A stretch of DNA of 64,000 nucleotides, from positions 673,229,087 through 673,293,086 of the forward strand of contig NC_045426.1 in NCBI RefSeq assembly GCF_902635505.1. Direction: 5' to 3'. Below, in pieces: positions 41,584-53,369 of this stretch. Positions within the stretch are counted from its first letter, which is position 1, and each line of letters opens with the position of its first letter. The stretch comes from Sarcophilus harrisii. Taxonomy: Eukaryota > Chordata > Mammalia > Dasyuromorphia > Dasyuridae. Below the pieces are notes generated by a model. It was not told the origin of the DNA. It saw only the letters and a program-made list of their open reading frames with translations, and ran no database searches. The position numbers and the translations under genes are program-made.

Positions 41584-42774
41584 ATTGGATAGGAGAGCAC
41601 TAATGGCTGGGACCACGAGGAAAAGCTTTATGTCAGAGATGGCACTTGAGCTGACCTTAAAGGAACCTGGAGATTCCAAAAGACTGAAGTGAGAAGAGAG
41701 AGTGTTCTACATATGGAAATAGGGAAAAGGCAAAGACACCAGTTTGGTTAAATGTAGAATGTGTGTGAGTGGTTGGGAGCGATAGCATGAAACCATACCA
41801 TGAAAGCATGATTGCAGTCAGATTGTAAAGGGCTTTAAAGCCAAGCAGATGAGTTTATTTTTTATTCTCAAGGCAAGAGGGAACTATAGAGAAAGCAGCT
41901 GGATGGAGGATCACTTAGACAAGCTAGGTAAGAAGCTCTTTTAAAAAAAAGATTACTGTTATAGTCCCAAAAGTCTGAATTAGTGATTGTCAAAAAGCAT
42001 TTATTTCACCCACCACAGCCAGGCACTGTGCTGTGGTCAGTGAGTGGAAAAATGAGTGAAGGGAACAAACGGATTTTAGGGGTAGAATCAGTTAACTACT
42101 GATTGGACAAGGGGTTGAAGAGCTAAGGTTGTCCCTAAGGTTATGAATGTGAATGACCAGAAATAGTGCTTTGGACAGAAGTAGGAAAGTTAGGAAGAGG
42201 GGCACGTTGTTTTGGATATATTGTGTTTAAGATGCAGATGGGACATCTAGAAGATGTCCAACTGGCATTCAGTGATAGGGAACTGTAGCTCAGGAAAGAG
42301 AAGATGGGCTCGATGAATAGATAGGGGGATCATCTTCACAGAGATGACAATTGAACCCATGGGAGCTAAAGATATTACCAAGTCTAGAATATAAGACAGG
42401 ACAGGGTTGTTTTGAGGAAAGCTTTTTAGTAAATTGCAAAGTGCCATGGAAATGTGAACTGTCATCTTTCCTATGCAGGATCTTAGAGCTGGAAGAGATT
42501 TTAGAGGTCATCTCATCCACCTATCTTATTCTATGGATGAGGCTACCAAGTCCAAGATCTGTTTGAAATGACATGCCCAAAGGTTACCTATATAGGAAGA
42601 GGAAAGCTGGGATTAAACCCCAGTCACTTGACAAGAGATCCAGAAAATGGTGCTGATATAAGAAAAAGGGATACTCTCCACTCTTATGGAGATAATAGTA
42701 TTAAGAAATAAAATGATACATCTCCAGTCTTCAACTTTCTTCTGAGTTCCAGACATGGATGTATCATATTTTTA

Positions 42775-42995
42775 AATAGCTTTTTTTATTTTTCAAAATA
42801 CATGCAAAGATAGTTTTCAACATTCACCCTTGCAAAACCTTGTGTTCCTAGTTTTTCTCCCTCCCTCCCCATGCTGCCCTCCCCTAGACAGCAGGTAATC
42901 CAATATAGGTTAAACATGCGCAATTCTTCTAAACATATTTCCACATATATCATGCTGCACAAGAAAAATCAGATCAAAAAGAAAAAAAAAAACCT
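42775..42995 (-). mobile_element. L1 LINE 3' UTR
   Basis: 'tttttcaaaatacatgcaaa', 'cattcacccttgcaaaacct', 'ccaatataggttaaacatgc', 'gctgcacaagaaaaatcag'. About 220 nt, well preserved, truncated. Confidence 0.85.
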
Positions 42996-43039
42996 CATAT
43001 CCTTACAAAATGTCTCCCCCAGTATCTTCACTGGCATAT

Positions 43040-43785
43040 CAAACACAACATGTTAAAAGCTGAGTTCATTATCATCCTACTCAAATCAGCCCTTACTTAT
43101 GATCATGTTATCCTCAGCTATAGCACTCTACCTCTCATATTTGAAAAGTTAACGGTTATTTTTGAATGTTTCCTTAATCTCATATCCAGTCTTATTACCA
43201 ACCCTTCTTGCCTTCTCTAACTTTACAGCCACTATATACTGATTCTTCTTTCAGATCTTCCCCTCTCGAATCTATACTTCATATCATTGCCAAAATATTT
43301 CTTATACTGAAATCTAACTGTGCTACTTTTTTTGCTTCACGAGTAAAATTCAAACTGCTCTGCCTGGCATTTAAGGCCCTCCCTTTCATAACCTGGTCCC
43401 ATTCTACCTTTTCAGTCTTATTTTAGCCCCTCAGTTCATTCTGTACTCCAGTCAAAATGTTAGACAATTCCCCAAACTTCCCTGCCTCTGGCTATTTTCT
43501 AGGCCTGGAATGCCCTCCCCTCACATTTCTCCGCTTACTGAATTCTTGTCCTTTAAAGCTCAAGACACTGCCTACCCTCGAGGAGTCCCTTAGTATGGAA
43601 CGTTCATCTTTGTCTTAATGTATTCAGCATGTATCAGTGTGGATTAGAGTCCTTTGTATTTTTGTTTTGTCCGCCTATCAGCCTCTAGGCTCCATAGAAA
43701 TAGACTTTACGGCTTATCTACGTTTTATCCCTTCTAGGGCAAGGCTCTCAGTAGTATACTCAATAAATGTTTGCTAGTTTTGTAG
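43040..43785 (+). repeat. L2 LINE ORF2 end and 3' tail
   Basis: 'caaactgctctgcctggcat', 'ctggaatgccctcccctcac', 'tactcaataaatgtttgcta'. It ends about 650 nt before the CpG island. Confidence 0.8.
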
Positions 43786-43789
43786 CCGA

Positions 43790-44400
43790 CCGGGTGATGG
43801 ATGGAACAAGGTCACTGAAGGGACAGCAGAGGGTGGGGTGGGATCAGGGCACAGGTCAAACCGTGAATCCTAGTTGAGCACTACTTCGTTGCCCAACAAA
43901 AATAGAAATACTGCATATAAGTGATCTAAAAAGGATCGGGTACAAAACACAAATGGTGGGGTATCTTTTAGTGGGTTACAATTCTCTCGGCGATTTTTGT
44001 AGAGTGCAACAATGAAGCATTAAGAGGCTGCTTCTATGGCAGACTGCACGAAAGGAGGCTTAGTGTCCCCAAGGAACTGGCACGTTGCCCCTCGTCTGCC
44101 TTGGCCGGCCCACGTCCGCAGCACCATGTCTAGAAGGCACCAGGAAGCTCATCCTAATCTTGGTGCCCATTTGAAGAGCTGTCACGTGAGGGGGGGGCGG
44201 AATCCTAGTCTTGCTTTGTTTAGCCCCAAGGGAAGAAGCCAAAGGGTGTAAATCCCAGAGACTGATAATTAAGTTCCTTTTCGAGAAACACACCAAACAG
44301 CCAGAACCAGTCCCATACTGCAGTGGGCTGCCTTGAAAGGGGAGAGGGAGTTGGTTCCACCTCATTAAAGCTTTGCAAGGAGCCTGGACTTCACGACCCC
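43790..44400. other. Mostly unique sequence before the orphan CpG island
   Basis: No exon recognised. A palindromic E-box TCACGTGA (USF/TFE type) lies at 44182-44189. A worn CR1/L3 scrap is possible near 44300-44390. Confidence 0.35.
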
Positions 44401-45600
44401 TGAAAACGACCAGCCTCTAGGGGCCCCGGAGAACGGAACGAGAAGTGCTCTGAACTACATTTCCCAGAATGTCCTGCAAGCTCTAAGCAGCTCCATTTTC
44501 CGGATTCGCCACGGGGCGGGGATCGGTCTCGACCCCAGGGAATCAGCCTGCGCCCCACTTCTCTGCCTGGTTTCCTCCTCTATCAGACAAGGCGGGGTTA
44601 GACTAGCCGGCCCCGCAGAGGCCCTTTCAGCCGCAGCGCTAAGGCCTCCATACTTGGAAGCGAGTCTGCCGAGAATCGGCCCTTCCCCCGCCCCCAGAAC
44701 AGAAGGAACTAGTAGACGATAGAATCTAGTGTCGGGTATCTTGCCCCGGGATGTTATTTTATCTTCCGCTAGTTTCCCTCGGCTTCCTAAAAAGGCGTAG
44801 CTTGGTCTGGGTGGAGAAAGAAGGTTGCTATGGAGACACATCTCATAAATGGGCCCTGGCGTATTAGAGAGTAGGCCCCCTCCCCCAATCTCAGCAGAGC
44901 GTCGCAGAGGATGCCGGGAACGGTGGTCACAGGATACTTTTGCGCCGGCGCAGGCCGGCCCAGCATCTGGCACCACTGACCCCCTCGTGTTTGTGGCCTT
45001 CCAGACCCTGTGACCCTGTGAAGGGCCAGCCCCACATTTGAGCCTTCGGAGCTCACGTTGGCTATTCTGAGCCAGGAAGGCTATGGCGCTAGTCTGTGGA
45101 TCTGAGCTGCGGGGGGCGGGAGAGGGAGGAGGGAAGGGGAGTGTGCTTAAAGGGGGTCTGTGCAACAGCAAGCTGGGAGGAGGGGCGGGGCCCCGAGGAA
45201 CAAGGAGGAGGGGCTTCGGGGCGGGGCCCCAGTCTGGGAAAGCGGGTCCGCAAGTTTACTGTGGAACTGGTGCACAAAGGAAGGCGGGAGCACCGTCTTA
45301 GGTTCTCAAGCAGCTTGTATTCTCGGGGGAGACTACGGGACAGCCACATTAAATGGAAAGGGGGGAGATGCACTCCAGGTTGGGGAGAACTCCCCAGGGC
45401 CATTGTAGTGGGGAGCCCCAAAGAAGAGCCGGGGCTCATTGGCTCCAGGCTGCTGGCACTCGTTAGGCAAGGCCCCCCAAAAGAGGTCCTAGAGAGAACG
45501 TTCGGCAAACGCGGGGAGTGGGTAGCAGAGGAGGAATAGAAGAGAAACCCCACCCGGGGGGGCGCGGGTATCTGGCCTAACCTGAAGTACTGGCGATGGG
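44400..45600. promoter_or_regulatory. Orphan CpG island, probably bidirectional promoter
   Basis: About 1.2 kb rich in CpG. It contains a near-perfect ZNF143-type site (44454-44471, actacatttcccagaatg), an RFX X-box-like gttgctatggagac (44824-44837), the 12-bp palindrome tgcgccggcgca (44941-44952, NRF1-like), and paired GC boxes with gggcggggcccc twice (45183-45235). No coding exon of a known gene is visible on either strand. 'gagccaggaaggctatggcgct' wording near 45070 recalls the first exon of marsupial KRAB zinc-finger genes, but I see no matching donor. Confidence 0.65.
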
Positions 45601-45649
45601 AGGGGCAAATCTATCCCTTCCCCCTCCTTGGACCTCTCAGCTGGGGGTT

Positions 45650-46260
45650 TGGGGCCTTTTCTCACCTCCTCCCATTTTATCTTTCTCTGTCTGATCTTGA
45701 CACTCTCCCTATCTGCTGGCTCCTACCCTGTGATTTACTGCCAATACATAGTCTGGCTTCTGCTCTCCCCAGAGCCGAAGGGGGAATTTTTAATTGCCAG
45801 GTCCAATGGCCTGTCCTCATTCCTCATCCTTCCTGACTTCTCTTGTCATCCCTGACTTTTTCCTTTCTAGGTTTTGGTGACCTTACCCTCCCCTGGCACT
45901 CTTACCTGAATGCCCCTTTTCAGTCTCCCATGAAATGTCCCTATAGGGGTCGTGCACACCCACTCATAAAGACTCTGTCCTAGGCTTTGTGCCCTCTATG
46001 AACCAGAGCACTAGAAAATATCGTCTGTGTCCATGAGTTTCCTTGTATCAATGAGATGATTCCCAGATCTACATATGGAGGAAAACTTCTCCCCTGAGCA
46101 CCAGAGTCATATAATCCAAATACTTTTTGCATAGATTGAACTGGATAACCATAGATGTCTGAAACTCCACATGTCTAAACCAGAATTCACTATTCCCCTC
46201 ATCCCTCCAAAAAATCCTCCCTTCTTTCAAAATTACCTTTTCAGGCCACTACCATCCTCA
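45650..46260 (+). repeat. L2 LINE fragment
   Basis: 'aatggcctgtcctcattcct', 'atgagatgattcccagatct', 'aaactccacatgtctaaacc' and 'cagaattcactattcccctc' are L2 RT-region words. Confidence 0.75.
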
Positions 46261-46529
46261 AAGTCACTCAGGCTTGCCACCTCAGACTCACCCCACCCCT
46301 TGCTGATCTTGAGGAAGTACCTGGGGTGGGGAATATAATGAAAGGGTGGAATGCTAGAGTTTTTGTGGAAATGGAAAGGACTTCTTGTTCCTTCTCTCTT
46401 CTGGCAGAGGACCTTGATAGGAAGGTGACTGGAAGCTGATAGGAAAGTTAAGTGAGGGAAGGCTGGTGTCTCAAGAGTGATATAAACAGATCTGTGGGGA
46501 GAGGGGGATGGAGAGGAGGGTCCTGGGTT

Positions 46530-46870
46530 AAAAATTTTAAACCCCACCCTCCTGTTTAATGGAGAAACTCCCAGATAAGTAATCTCCTCCTACAATTCAA
46601 TTGGATATCCTAACCTGGGGTATGGTCACTACCCTCTATTGGAGGGTCCCCAGCTCTAGGCCAAGACGACCCAATAAAATCGAAAGTTGTGTGCCCAGAC
46701 CTTTGCAAAAGTCCTAATAGGATTTTGCCCACTGAGAAAGATATTTCTCAGCATAATAAACCCATTCTTGCCACAAATCTCGAACCTGTATTCGTTGGGG
46801 TTTGCGAATTCTTTCGCAAATCCTGCTGACCACCAGGGGATACCATTGCTGTCAGAGGGTGTCTCAACCC
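46530..46870 (+). mobile_element. Solitary LTR-like retroviral fossil
   Basis: A block with AATAAA near 46754, then 'ctgtattcgttggggtttgc', typical of the R-U5 part of class I (gammaretrovirus-like) LTRs. No internal virus genes lie beside it. It is old and decayed. Borders are approximate. Confidence 0.5.
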
Positions 46871-46879
46871 TCATTTCTC

Positions 46880-47335
46880 ACACCTCAACAAGAGAAGTTG
46901 GTTCTTGCCCTGAACATAGAAAGAATGGCAGAATTCTGAAGAGATCCAAGGCTAAGGAAGATGAATTTTGTATTCAGTTCATGTAAAAGTGGAGCTAGAT
47001 TATGGGGGGCCATCAGTAACAGGCGGAGTTTATATTGAGACTTAGGAAGGGTGGAGATCTGCTTCACCTTTGCTCCCCTTGACCTCTATCTTCATAGAGA
47101 GCTTGGAGGGTTTTATTCAATTGACATTTGTAACCTGGTCTGTCTTGAGAGCTACAAGGTACTTAAATAGCTACTAAGTGTTAACCTCAACAGAAGAAGA
47201 CACTGTGCTTTGTTCTGAAAAAACAAAATGAAGTTGCTGTCCTCCAGGAACCACTACCTTCTATTGGAGATATACTGTATCAGCGGATCAATAAGCAGTC
47301 ATTCAACAATGTGGCAGTCAACAAACATTTATTAG
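46880..47335. repeat. Probable L2 minus-strand remnants
   Basis: 47150-47300 carries L2-like minus words ('actgtgctttgttctg', 'gctgtcctccaggaacc'), and 47310 'gtcaacaaacatttattagg' is the L2 end. The 46.9-47.1 part is unassigned. Confidence 0.45.
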
Positions 47336-47605
47336 GCTGCTACAAAAAGAGCTGCTACAAACATATTTGCACATGTGGGTCTCTTTCCCTCCTTTATGAT
47401 CTCTTTGGGATACAGACCCAGTAATGACACTGCTGGATCAAAGAGTGTGCAAATAACCCTTTGGGCATAGTTCTAAATTGCTCTCCAGAGTGGTTAGATC
47501 AGTTTATAACTCCACCAATACTGAATTAGAGTCCCAGTTTTCCCACTTCCCTTCCAACATTTTCCTTGCCATTACAAAAACATTTTTTGTAATAACTCCC
47601 TGGGA
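47336..47605 (-). mobile_element. L1 ORF2 fragment
   Basis: 'acaaaaagagctgctacaaa', 'tctctttgggatacagaccc', 'ctttgggcatagttctaaat' and 'actccaccaatactgaatta' are L1 ORF2 C-terminal text read in reverse. Confidence 0.8.
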
Positions 47606-47739
47606 GGGAAAAAGAGGGATAGTAGAGAAATTCTGGAGATATTTTTTTTTAAGATTTCAGTAAAATTTCTTTTTAAAAATGCATGAAAATTGGTGGGAGA
47701 AAATGGGGTGAGTTTTCAAAATGCAAATGATAAAGAAGA

Positions 47740-48845
47740 GCTCACTCATGGCTGGAATATTCTCCCCTCCAACTACTGATTTCCTTGGCTTCTTGTAAAT
47801 CCTGTTATCCTCTCTCTTTTATTAGAAACCTTCCCCCACTCTTAATTTTAGTGTCTTCCAGCAATTATTTCCTATTGTGTGTTATGGCAAGTTCTAATTC
47901 AAAATGACTATTCAGACATTTCTCAAAGTGAAAAAACAGAAGCTTTAATAGAATCTCCGGAGAATTGGGCAGTCTGCTCACTGTCTTCTCCAGAGAGAGG
48001 AGTCAGATTTCACAGAAGTTAGGGGGAATTATAGTGTCGTAAACCACAAGAATCCATGACCTTCTATCCTTATCCAGTTAATTTTCACTACCTTGCTCAA
48101 TGTTTGCTCAAGTAGAAGTAGCATGGGTTTGCTAAATTCTAGTCAGGCTGATATAGTTGACTTATTGCTGATGTGTTTACCTAAATTGATGGTGGTCAGT
48201 TTTACAAGGTTTACACATGCTTACTTGAGCTAGTATGAGCATTCTTTTATAAGGTTTGTACAAAGAATTTCATTTTCCAAACCCATCAGACCTTCATAAA
48301 CTAAATTTAGGTTATTGGTTCAATCTACCTTAGTTAATAATTTTATGAGGAACCAGATAACCCCTCATAATAAAGAGATTTGTTTAGAGGTACTCCATTA
48401 AGCAAGAGGAGTTAGAAGGTTTCTAGAATAACCAAAGAGTTTACCTCAGGCTTCCTCAATTAACAAATAGAGATAGCTAGTTTGGAGACTTATTGAATAT
48501 CTCCAAGCCATTAAATGTCATATTTTTCTCTAAGCAATTAGGTAAAGGTCCAGGGGGTTATCTCAGGTATTTCTGCTAGAAAAGCAATCTTTTGCTCTTC
48601 TTTCCAGAACCTTAATGATAAACAGATCCTTGGTGCTGAGTCTTGAATTTCTCGAAGTAGTTATTCAGTTTCCCATTTCACCCAAATTTATCCTGTATAT
48701 AGCTTGGTTCTGCATTGTTGTCTCCCCCATCAGATTATAAACTTCCTGAGGGCAGGCCCTGTCTTTTATCTCTTTAAGTATCCCTAGTGCTTAACACAGT
48801 ACAAGACCCATAATGGGTGCTTAATATTTGTTATTTTTTGTCCTT
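47740..48845 (+). repeat. L2 LINE 3' end split by an 0.8-kb insert
   Basis: L2 text 47740-47880 ('gattccttggcttcttgtaa', 'tccagcaattatttcctatt') resumes at about 48690 ('tcctgtatatagcttggttc', 'gagggcaggccctgtctttt'). Confidence 0.7.
47882..48688. mobile_element. Unclassified insert inside L2, possibly an LTR-type fossil
   Basis: About 800 nt of AT-rich sequence with no open frame and no SINE or LINE words I recognise. It breaks an otherwise continuous L2. If it is LTR-derived it is old and decayed. Confidence 0.35.
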
Positions 48846-49075
48846 CATTCTTAAAAATGACACCAGGGAGGTAATGCCATGTCATGTAAGTGAATTTGAT
48901 TTAAGTGAGGGAGGGTTGTGCAAATTTACCTGCCTCGATTTCCCCTCCATAACCATCTGGGCCCAGTAGCCAGATATAGATCAGGACAACTGGAAATGGC
49001 CCTGGATGCAATGGGATATCTTGGCCTTTTTAAGCTAACATCTACAAATTCTTTTGAGACAACTTGTGACAACAG
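48840..49075 (+). repeat. Marsupial interspersed repeat of uncertain class (copy A)
   Basis: It begins 'gtccttcattcttaaaaatg' and contains 'gatttaagtgagggaggg', 'agatatagatcaggacaact' and 'gatgcaatgggatatcttgg'. The same family returns at 57.52-58.29 kb. Confidence 0.55.
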
Positions 49076-49765
49076 CCTTATATCCCAATATGTTTTGGGG
49101 GTCCACTACCAAACCCCAACATTTGGATGAACCAGACAGTATATAAATATATTTTGTATATATAAACTATACAATATACAATATATTTTGGGAGTTCAGG
49201 GCTTCTGTACCCCCACACCCTATCAAAAAGGCAAGGGCTTCCTGATATCTTTGGAACCAAGAAAAAATATTTTTTTCCTCTTTGTTCCAAGGAGAAAGGA
49301 TAGATTTCTTTCCCTCCTCCCAAGATTATATTTTTTTCCAGGTATCTTTGACGATTGTCCCCAAAAGGCCTGGTACAATCAAGTGAAAATTTTTGGTCTC
49401 CTAGCAGGGAGAGCAACAATGACATTGTCATATGAGCTTAGATCAAGCTACTGATCTGTCTCCTCCATCTCTCCTGGGAGCTGTGCAAGGCTCCTTTATT
49501 CTACCCTCTGGTCTTCCTTGAAAATCCTTTTTTTTTTTTTCCTGAGGAAAAAGAATTGCATTCTGGAATAGCTTTATCCCTTTCACAGATGCTCATTTTC
49601 CATTTCTTTTTCCACAAAGAAGAGTTCTCATTTTGAAAATTATACAAATGGAATCAAAGGAATGTATCATGAATGCCAAAGAAAGGAGCCTCCAAAACTG
49701 CATCTGTCTAGGTCAATGGATGAGAAGTGATTATAGCAAACCAAAAAACCCAGCCAACTAGTCGT
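49076..49765. other. Unassigned stretch
   Basis: AT-rich sequence with a small TA-rich piece near 49140-49190. No gene or repeat is recognised. The 117-codon minus open frame here has no family resemblance. Confidence 0.35.
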
Positions 49766-49784
49766 CAGTATGTAAGCTCCCAGA

Positions 49785-49890
49785 TCAGCTAGGTGGCTCA
49801 GTGGAGAGATTGCCAGGCTTGGAGTCAGGAAGACTCCTCTTCCCGAGATAATTTCTAGGTCTGTGATCCTGAGCGAGTCCTAAGTGCATG
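49785..49890 (+). repeat. tRNA-type SINE 5' part
   Basis: 'cagctaggtggctcagtgga', 'ggcttggagtcaggaagact' and 'gtctgtgatcctgagcgagt' follow the marsupial SINE order. Confidence 0.75.
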
Positions 49891-49904
49891 GTACAGAGTT
49901 TTGC

Positions 49905-50240
49905 TTTTGATCCCATTTTATTTGAGTTAAAGGCAGAGATGACAAGCTTATCAATCATACAGATGAAACAAAAATGGAAAAGAAAGCTAATTTGTTGGAT
50001 GGAAATCCAAAAGGATCTCAACATTATTTAAAAATCTTTTTCTGGTATCTTTTTAGATAACAGGAGGATGCTCATTTAATACAGTAAAATTTAATAGCAT
50101 AAAATCCTTCACTTTGGTTAAAGGAGACCAATTATACAACTACAAAATTCAAAAGCTATAGTTAAAAAACAGTCTACACAAAAGCAAACTGGGCATTTTA
50201 ATACACCTCCAGGTGAACATTCATTCTTTGGGTCAATTCA
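49905..50240 (-). repeat. CR1/L3 LINE fragment
   Basis: 'ttgatcccattttatttgag', 'aaaaggatctcaacattatt', 'aaaatttaatagcataaaat' and 'ccttcactttggttaaagg' are CR1/L3 words. Confidence 0.55.
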
Positions 50241-50519
50241 TTGAACCAGCTTATTGGACTGCCAATTAGTTCACATCTTTCTGTTTTGTCCAAAAGGAAG
50301 GACAATAGATGAAGCCTTGTTAAATGCTTTGCTGGAATTTGAATATAACATGTCTTCAGTATTTCACAGAGACACTAATAAGTACCCTGTCAAAAAAGGA
50401 AGTGATCGATGTTCCTTCAAGTAATTACTGCTTCCCTTTCTAAAGTGTTCACAGACCATCCATTTAATAATCCTTTCTTGAAGTTTGTCAGTTAATCAAG
50501 TTCTTAGGATCTTGTGATC

Positions 50520-50665
50520 ATAGAGTTTTGGCCCCAGAGATTGCTCAATTCAACAATGTCATTTTACAGGAGAAACTGAGGCTCAGAGAAGGAGGTAACT
50601 CCCCAAGGCCTCATGGAAGTCAGTGGCAGAACTGGGATTGAATCCCAGGCCTTTAATTACTGTTT
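50520..50665 (-). repeat. MIR-type SINE
   Basis: 'cattttacaggagaaactga', 'ggctcagagaaggaggtaac' and 'actgggattgaatcccaggc' in reverse MIR order. Confidence 0.65.
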
Positions 50666-50669
50666 TCAG

Positions 50670-51860
50670 TGTACCTTGCTGCTATCAACCTGCAATTTGC
50701 AAAATTCAACAATTCCTTGAAAATCAGAATGAGTTTTGCCCCCTCAGGAATATATTCTCTCTTTCTCATCATAGCTGCCTTTGGTCCTGCTCTCAAATAT
50801 GCATAGGCCTCTTTAATTCTTCCAATCTGGCTCTTGCATTATATTTCCTTAAGGAAAATTGCTCTTAAAAGCCAGAACTGAACAGTTTGTTGCTTCGTCC
50901 AAAGGATTTTTCTCATTCTTTGTATTCCCTAAACTCCTCTGCCTTATTTGAAGGCATTGACCATTCCATCTGGAATCTGTCCCCCTTTGTCACTAGCCTT
51001 TTTCTCTTTTAATTCCTTTGATTGCTTCTTCTGTTTCTTTTCCTGTCTCATCTTTCTTCTCCTAGCCATTCAACTGTGGCCAATGCATCAATTGTTCCTT
51101 AGAGCATTCATCTCTCTCTGCCCTTTTTCTCTCTGTATTCACTCAGAATAAGCCAGTCCTTTCAGAGGGCTTTGGCTATTCCTTTACTGAGGGATTGGTG
51201 ACATCAAGCTTAGGGAAGCAATGTCTGACAGGCACTAGGGTTTATAATGTATGTAGGATTTGAGGAACCACAGTCTAATGAACTGATTAAAAAAATAGGC
51301 CTTTTGATATGTGAAGTGTAACTGTGATTTATAAACAAGGTGGCTGGAACTGGAGATTTCTGAGTTGCATAGGGATGAGAAGAAATTGTGGTTCCTGGAA
51401 GATTAAGCAGGTAGCCTTGTGCAAGCTAAATTGAAAAGAGTAGCAGGGAGCCTACAGGAAGGAAATTAATTAAGAACCTTTTGAAATAGCCAGGCATGAG
51501 TTAATGAGGGCCTAAATTCTGATTCCAGCCTGTTCCACTAATCTCTGCTTATACTGGGATAGTTCTTTTCATCCCCATTACCTTAGCTTAGACCATGGCT
51601 CTGCTGACCTCTTCTTCACCACTCTTAAGGGCTTTTCCTCACTCTCTGTGTTCAGTGTTTTTCCCATATTTACTTCAGAGTGTAAGAATATATGACAGCT
51701 CTTAGAGCCATTTATTCCTTGTATCTCAATTCCTCCTACCTGATTATTCATTGACCCAGAATTCACTTTGAACAATTTTTTTTTTTTTACTTTGTCTTTT
51801 AGACATGACTAGGTCCTTAATATTGTTTTCTTTGAATGTAAGCTCTCCTTTGTTTTTAAG
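50670..51860. other. Unassigned stretch
   Basis: No exon, RNA gene or named repeat recognised. Short open frames only. Confidence 0.35.
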
Positions 51861-51869
51861 TCAGGAGTT

Positions 51870-52690
51870 CTTTTTTTTATTAAAGTTTTTTATTTTGAAA
51901 ACATATGCATGAATAATTTTTCTTTTTCTTTTTTTTGCTTAGGCAATTGGAGTTAAGTGACTTGACCAGGGTCACACACAGCTAGGTAGTGTTAAGTGTC
52001 TGAGAACAAATTTGCACTCAGGTCCTCCTGACTTCAGGGCTAGTGCTCTATCTATTGCGCCACCTAGCTGCCCCGGGATAATTTTTCTACATTGACCTTT
52101 GCAAAAAAAAATTTTCCCCTCCCCACCACCTCCTCCCTTAGATGGCATGTAATCCAATATAAAACATGTTAAAATATATGTTAAATCCAATATATGTATA
52201 CATATTTATATAATCATCTTGCTGCACAAGAAAAATCAGATCAAAAAGGGGGGAAATGAGAAAGAAAATAAAATGCAAGCAAACAACAAAAAGAGTGAAA
52301 ATGCTATGTTGTAGTCCACATTTAGGTCTATCTGATTGTAGTTGGCTCTCTTCATCACAAGATCAGTGGGACTGGCCTCAATCATCTCATTGTTGGAAAA
52401 GAGTCAGATCCATCAGAATTGATCATCATGTAGTCTTTTTGCCGGGTACAATGATCTCCTGGTTCTGCTCACTTCACTCAGCATCAGTTCATATAAATCT
52501 CTCTAGGATTCTCTAAAATCATCCTGCTTATCGTTTCTTATAGAACAATAAATAATATTCCATAACATGCATATGCCATAACTTTTTCAGTCATTCCCCA
52601 ACTGAAGGGCATCCACTCAGTTTCCAGTTTCTTGCCAAAAAGGGCTGCCATAAATGGTTTTTGCATATGTGGGTCCCTTTCCCTCCTTTA
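51870..52690 (-). mobile_element. L1 LINE 3' UTR and ORF2 end, split by a SINE
   Basis: L1 words run from 'ttattaaagttttttatttt' (start) through 'cacaagaaaaatcagatcaa', 'cagcatcagttcatataaat', 'gggcatccactcagtttcca' to 'tgtgggtccctttccc'. The SINE at 51924-52077 lies inside, so L1 came first. Confidence 0.9.
51924..52077 (-). mobile_element. Young tRNA-type SINE inside L1, with 11-bp duplication
   Basis: A nearly complete SINE in reverse ('gcttaggcaattggagttaa' to 'gcgccacctagctgcccc'). It is flanked by ataatttttct at 51913-51923 and 52078-52088. Confidence 0.9.
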
Positions 52691-53358
52691 AGTAAATCAA
52701 GAGTTCTTAATATTTTCGTGTCCTGAATTTAGTTCATTTTTTCTTCTTCCTTATGGGAATTTCATTTCTTTGCAAACTTCAAGGTAGCATAGAAAGAGAT
52801 AACTCTTCCAAACATAACTAGACTGATGAAATCATTTGCTGTGATTTTTTTCCAAAATCAGGTCAAAAAAGAGAGACAAGCAAAGTGAATCATGGTTAGG
52901 AAATCCACAAAATCACTTGTGATTTTTTTCTAGACTAGATCAGGATAGAGAGATAGAGAAATTTGCAGATACTAGGGACAGTGTTTGTCCAGGAGCATAC
53001 AATAATGCAGGGAAAGGCAAGAAGAGGTCCCACATTCACACAAAGGGACCTAAACTTGTGAAGAATGTAGAAATATAGAATTCAACTTATTATGCAGTTC
53101 CAGATCAAAAATAAAGGGTAGAATGAAGAAGAAACCTGTGTTTTAGGGATCTTGTTCCAGGGTGAGGAGTTATTTAGGTTCTGGTTGTGTCCCAAGCAAG
53201 AAGCAAATTCAGAAGTTAGCAATATCTGTGTAGCTCTGATTCCAGGAGCAGAGTAAGGTCTTTCAATTACATATGCCATTTTACTCTGAAGTCTGCAGAG
53301 AAATAACAAGGACAGGAGTCTGAGACCAAAGGGAATACCAAAGTTCTGTCACTCTGAG
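52690..53358. other. Mostly unassigned, with a possible local duplication
   Basis: Similar phrases recur ('tgctgtgatttttttccaaa' at about 52838 and 'cttgtgatttttttctagac' at about 52915), suggesting an old local duplication. No exon recognised. Confidence 0.35.
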
Positions 53359-53369
53359 CCATCAGAACT

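Larger units (their letters stand above)
39400..42660 (-). repeat. Run of L2 LINE fragments, minus strand
   Basis: Successive L2 stretches occur: 39430-40740 ('agtgtgtgccaaacattgtg', 'ttctgttttggacatgttg'), 40860-41330 ('gaatttagctacaaaggga', 'agagcctcttatgaagataa') and 41600-42480 ('gcatgattgcagtcag', 'cagatgggacatctagaaga', 'caattgaacccatgggagct'). A tRNA-type SINE at about 40000-40135 and the microsatellites at 41.36-41.59 kb interrupt it. Confidence 0.7.

Noticed and set aside
44455-45171. 238-codon minus-strand open frame across the CpG island
   Set aside because: GC-rich DNA lowers stop frequency. The predicted protein has no domain and is Pro/Ser/Arg-rich, with overlapping open frames on both strands.
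45089-45553. 147- and 154-codon frames on opposite strands at the CpG island edge
   Set aside because: Both strands are open over the same bases with biased composition. Neither shows homology or splice support.
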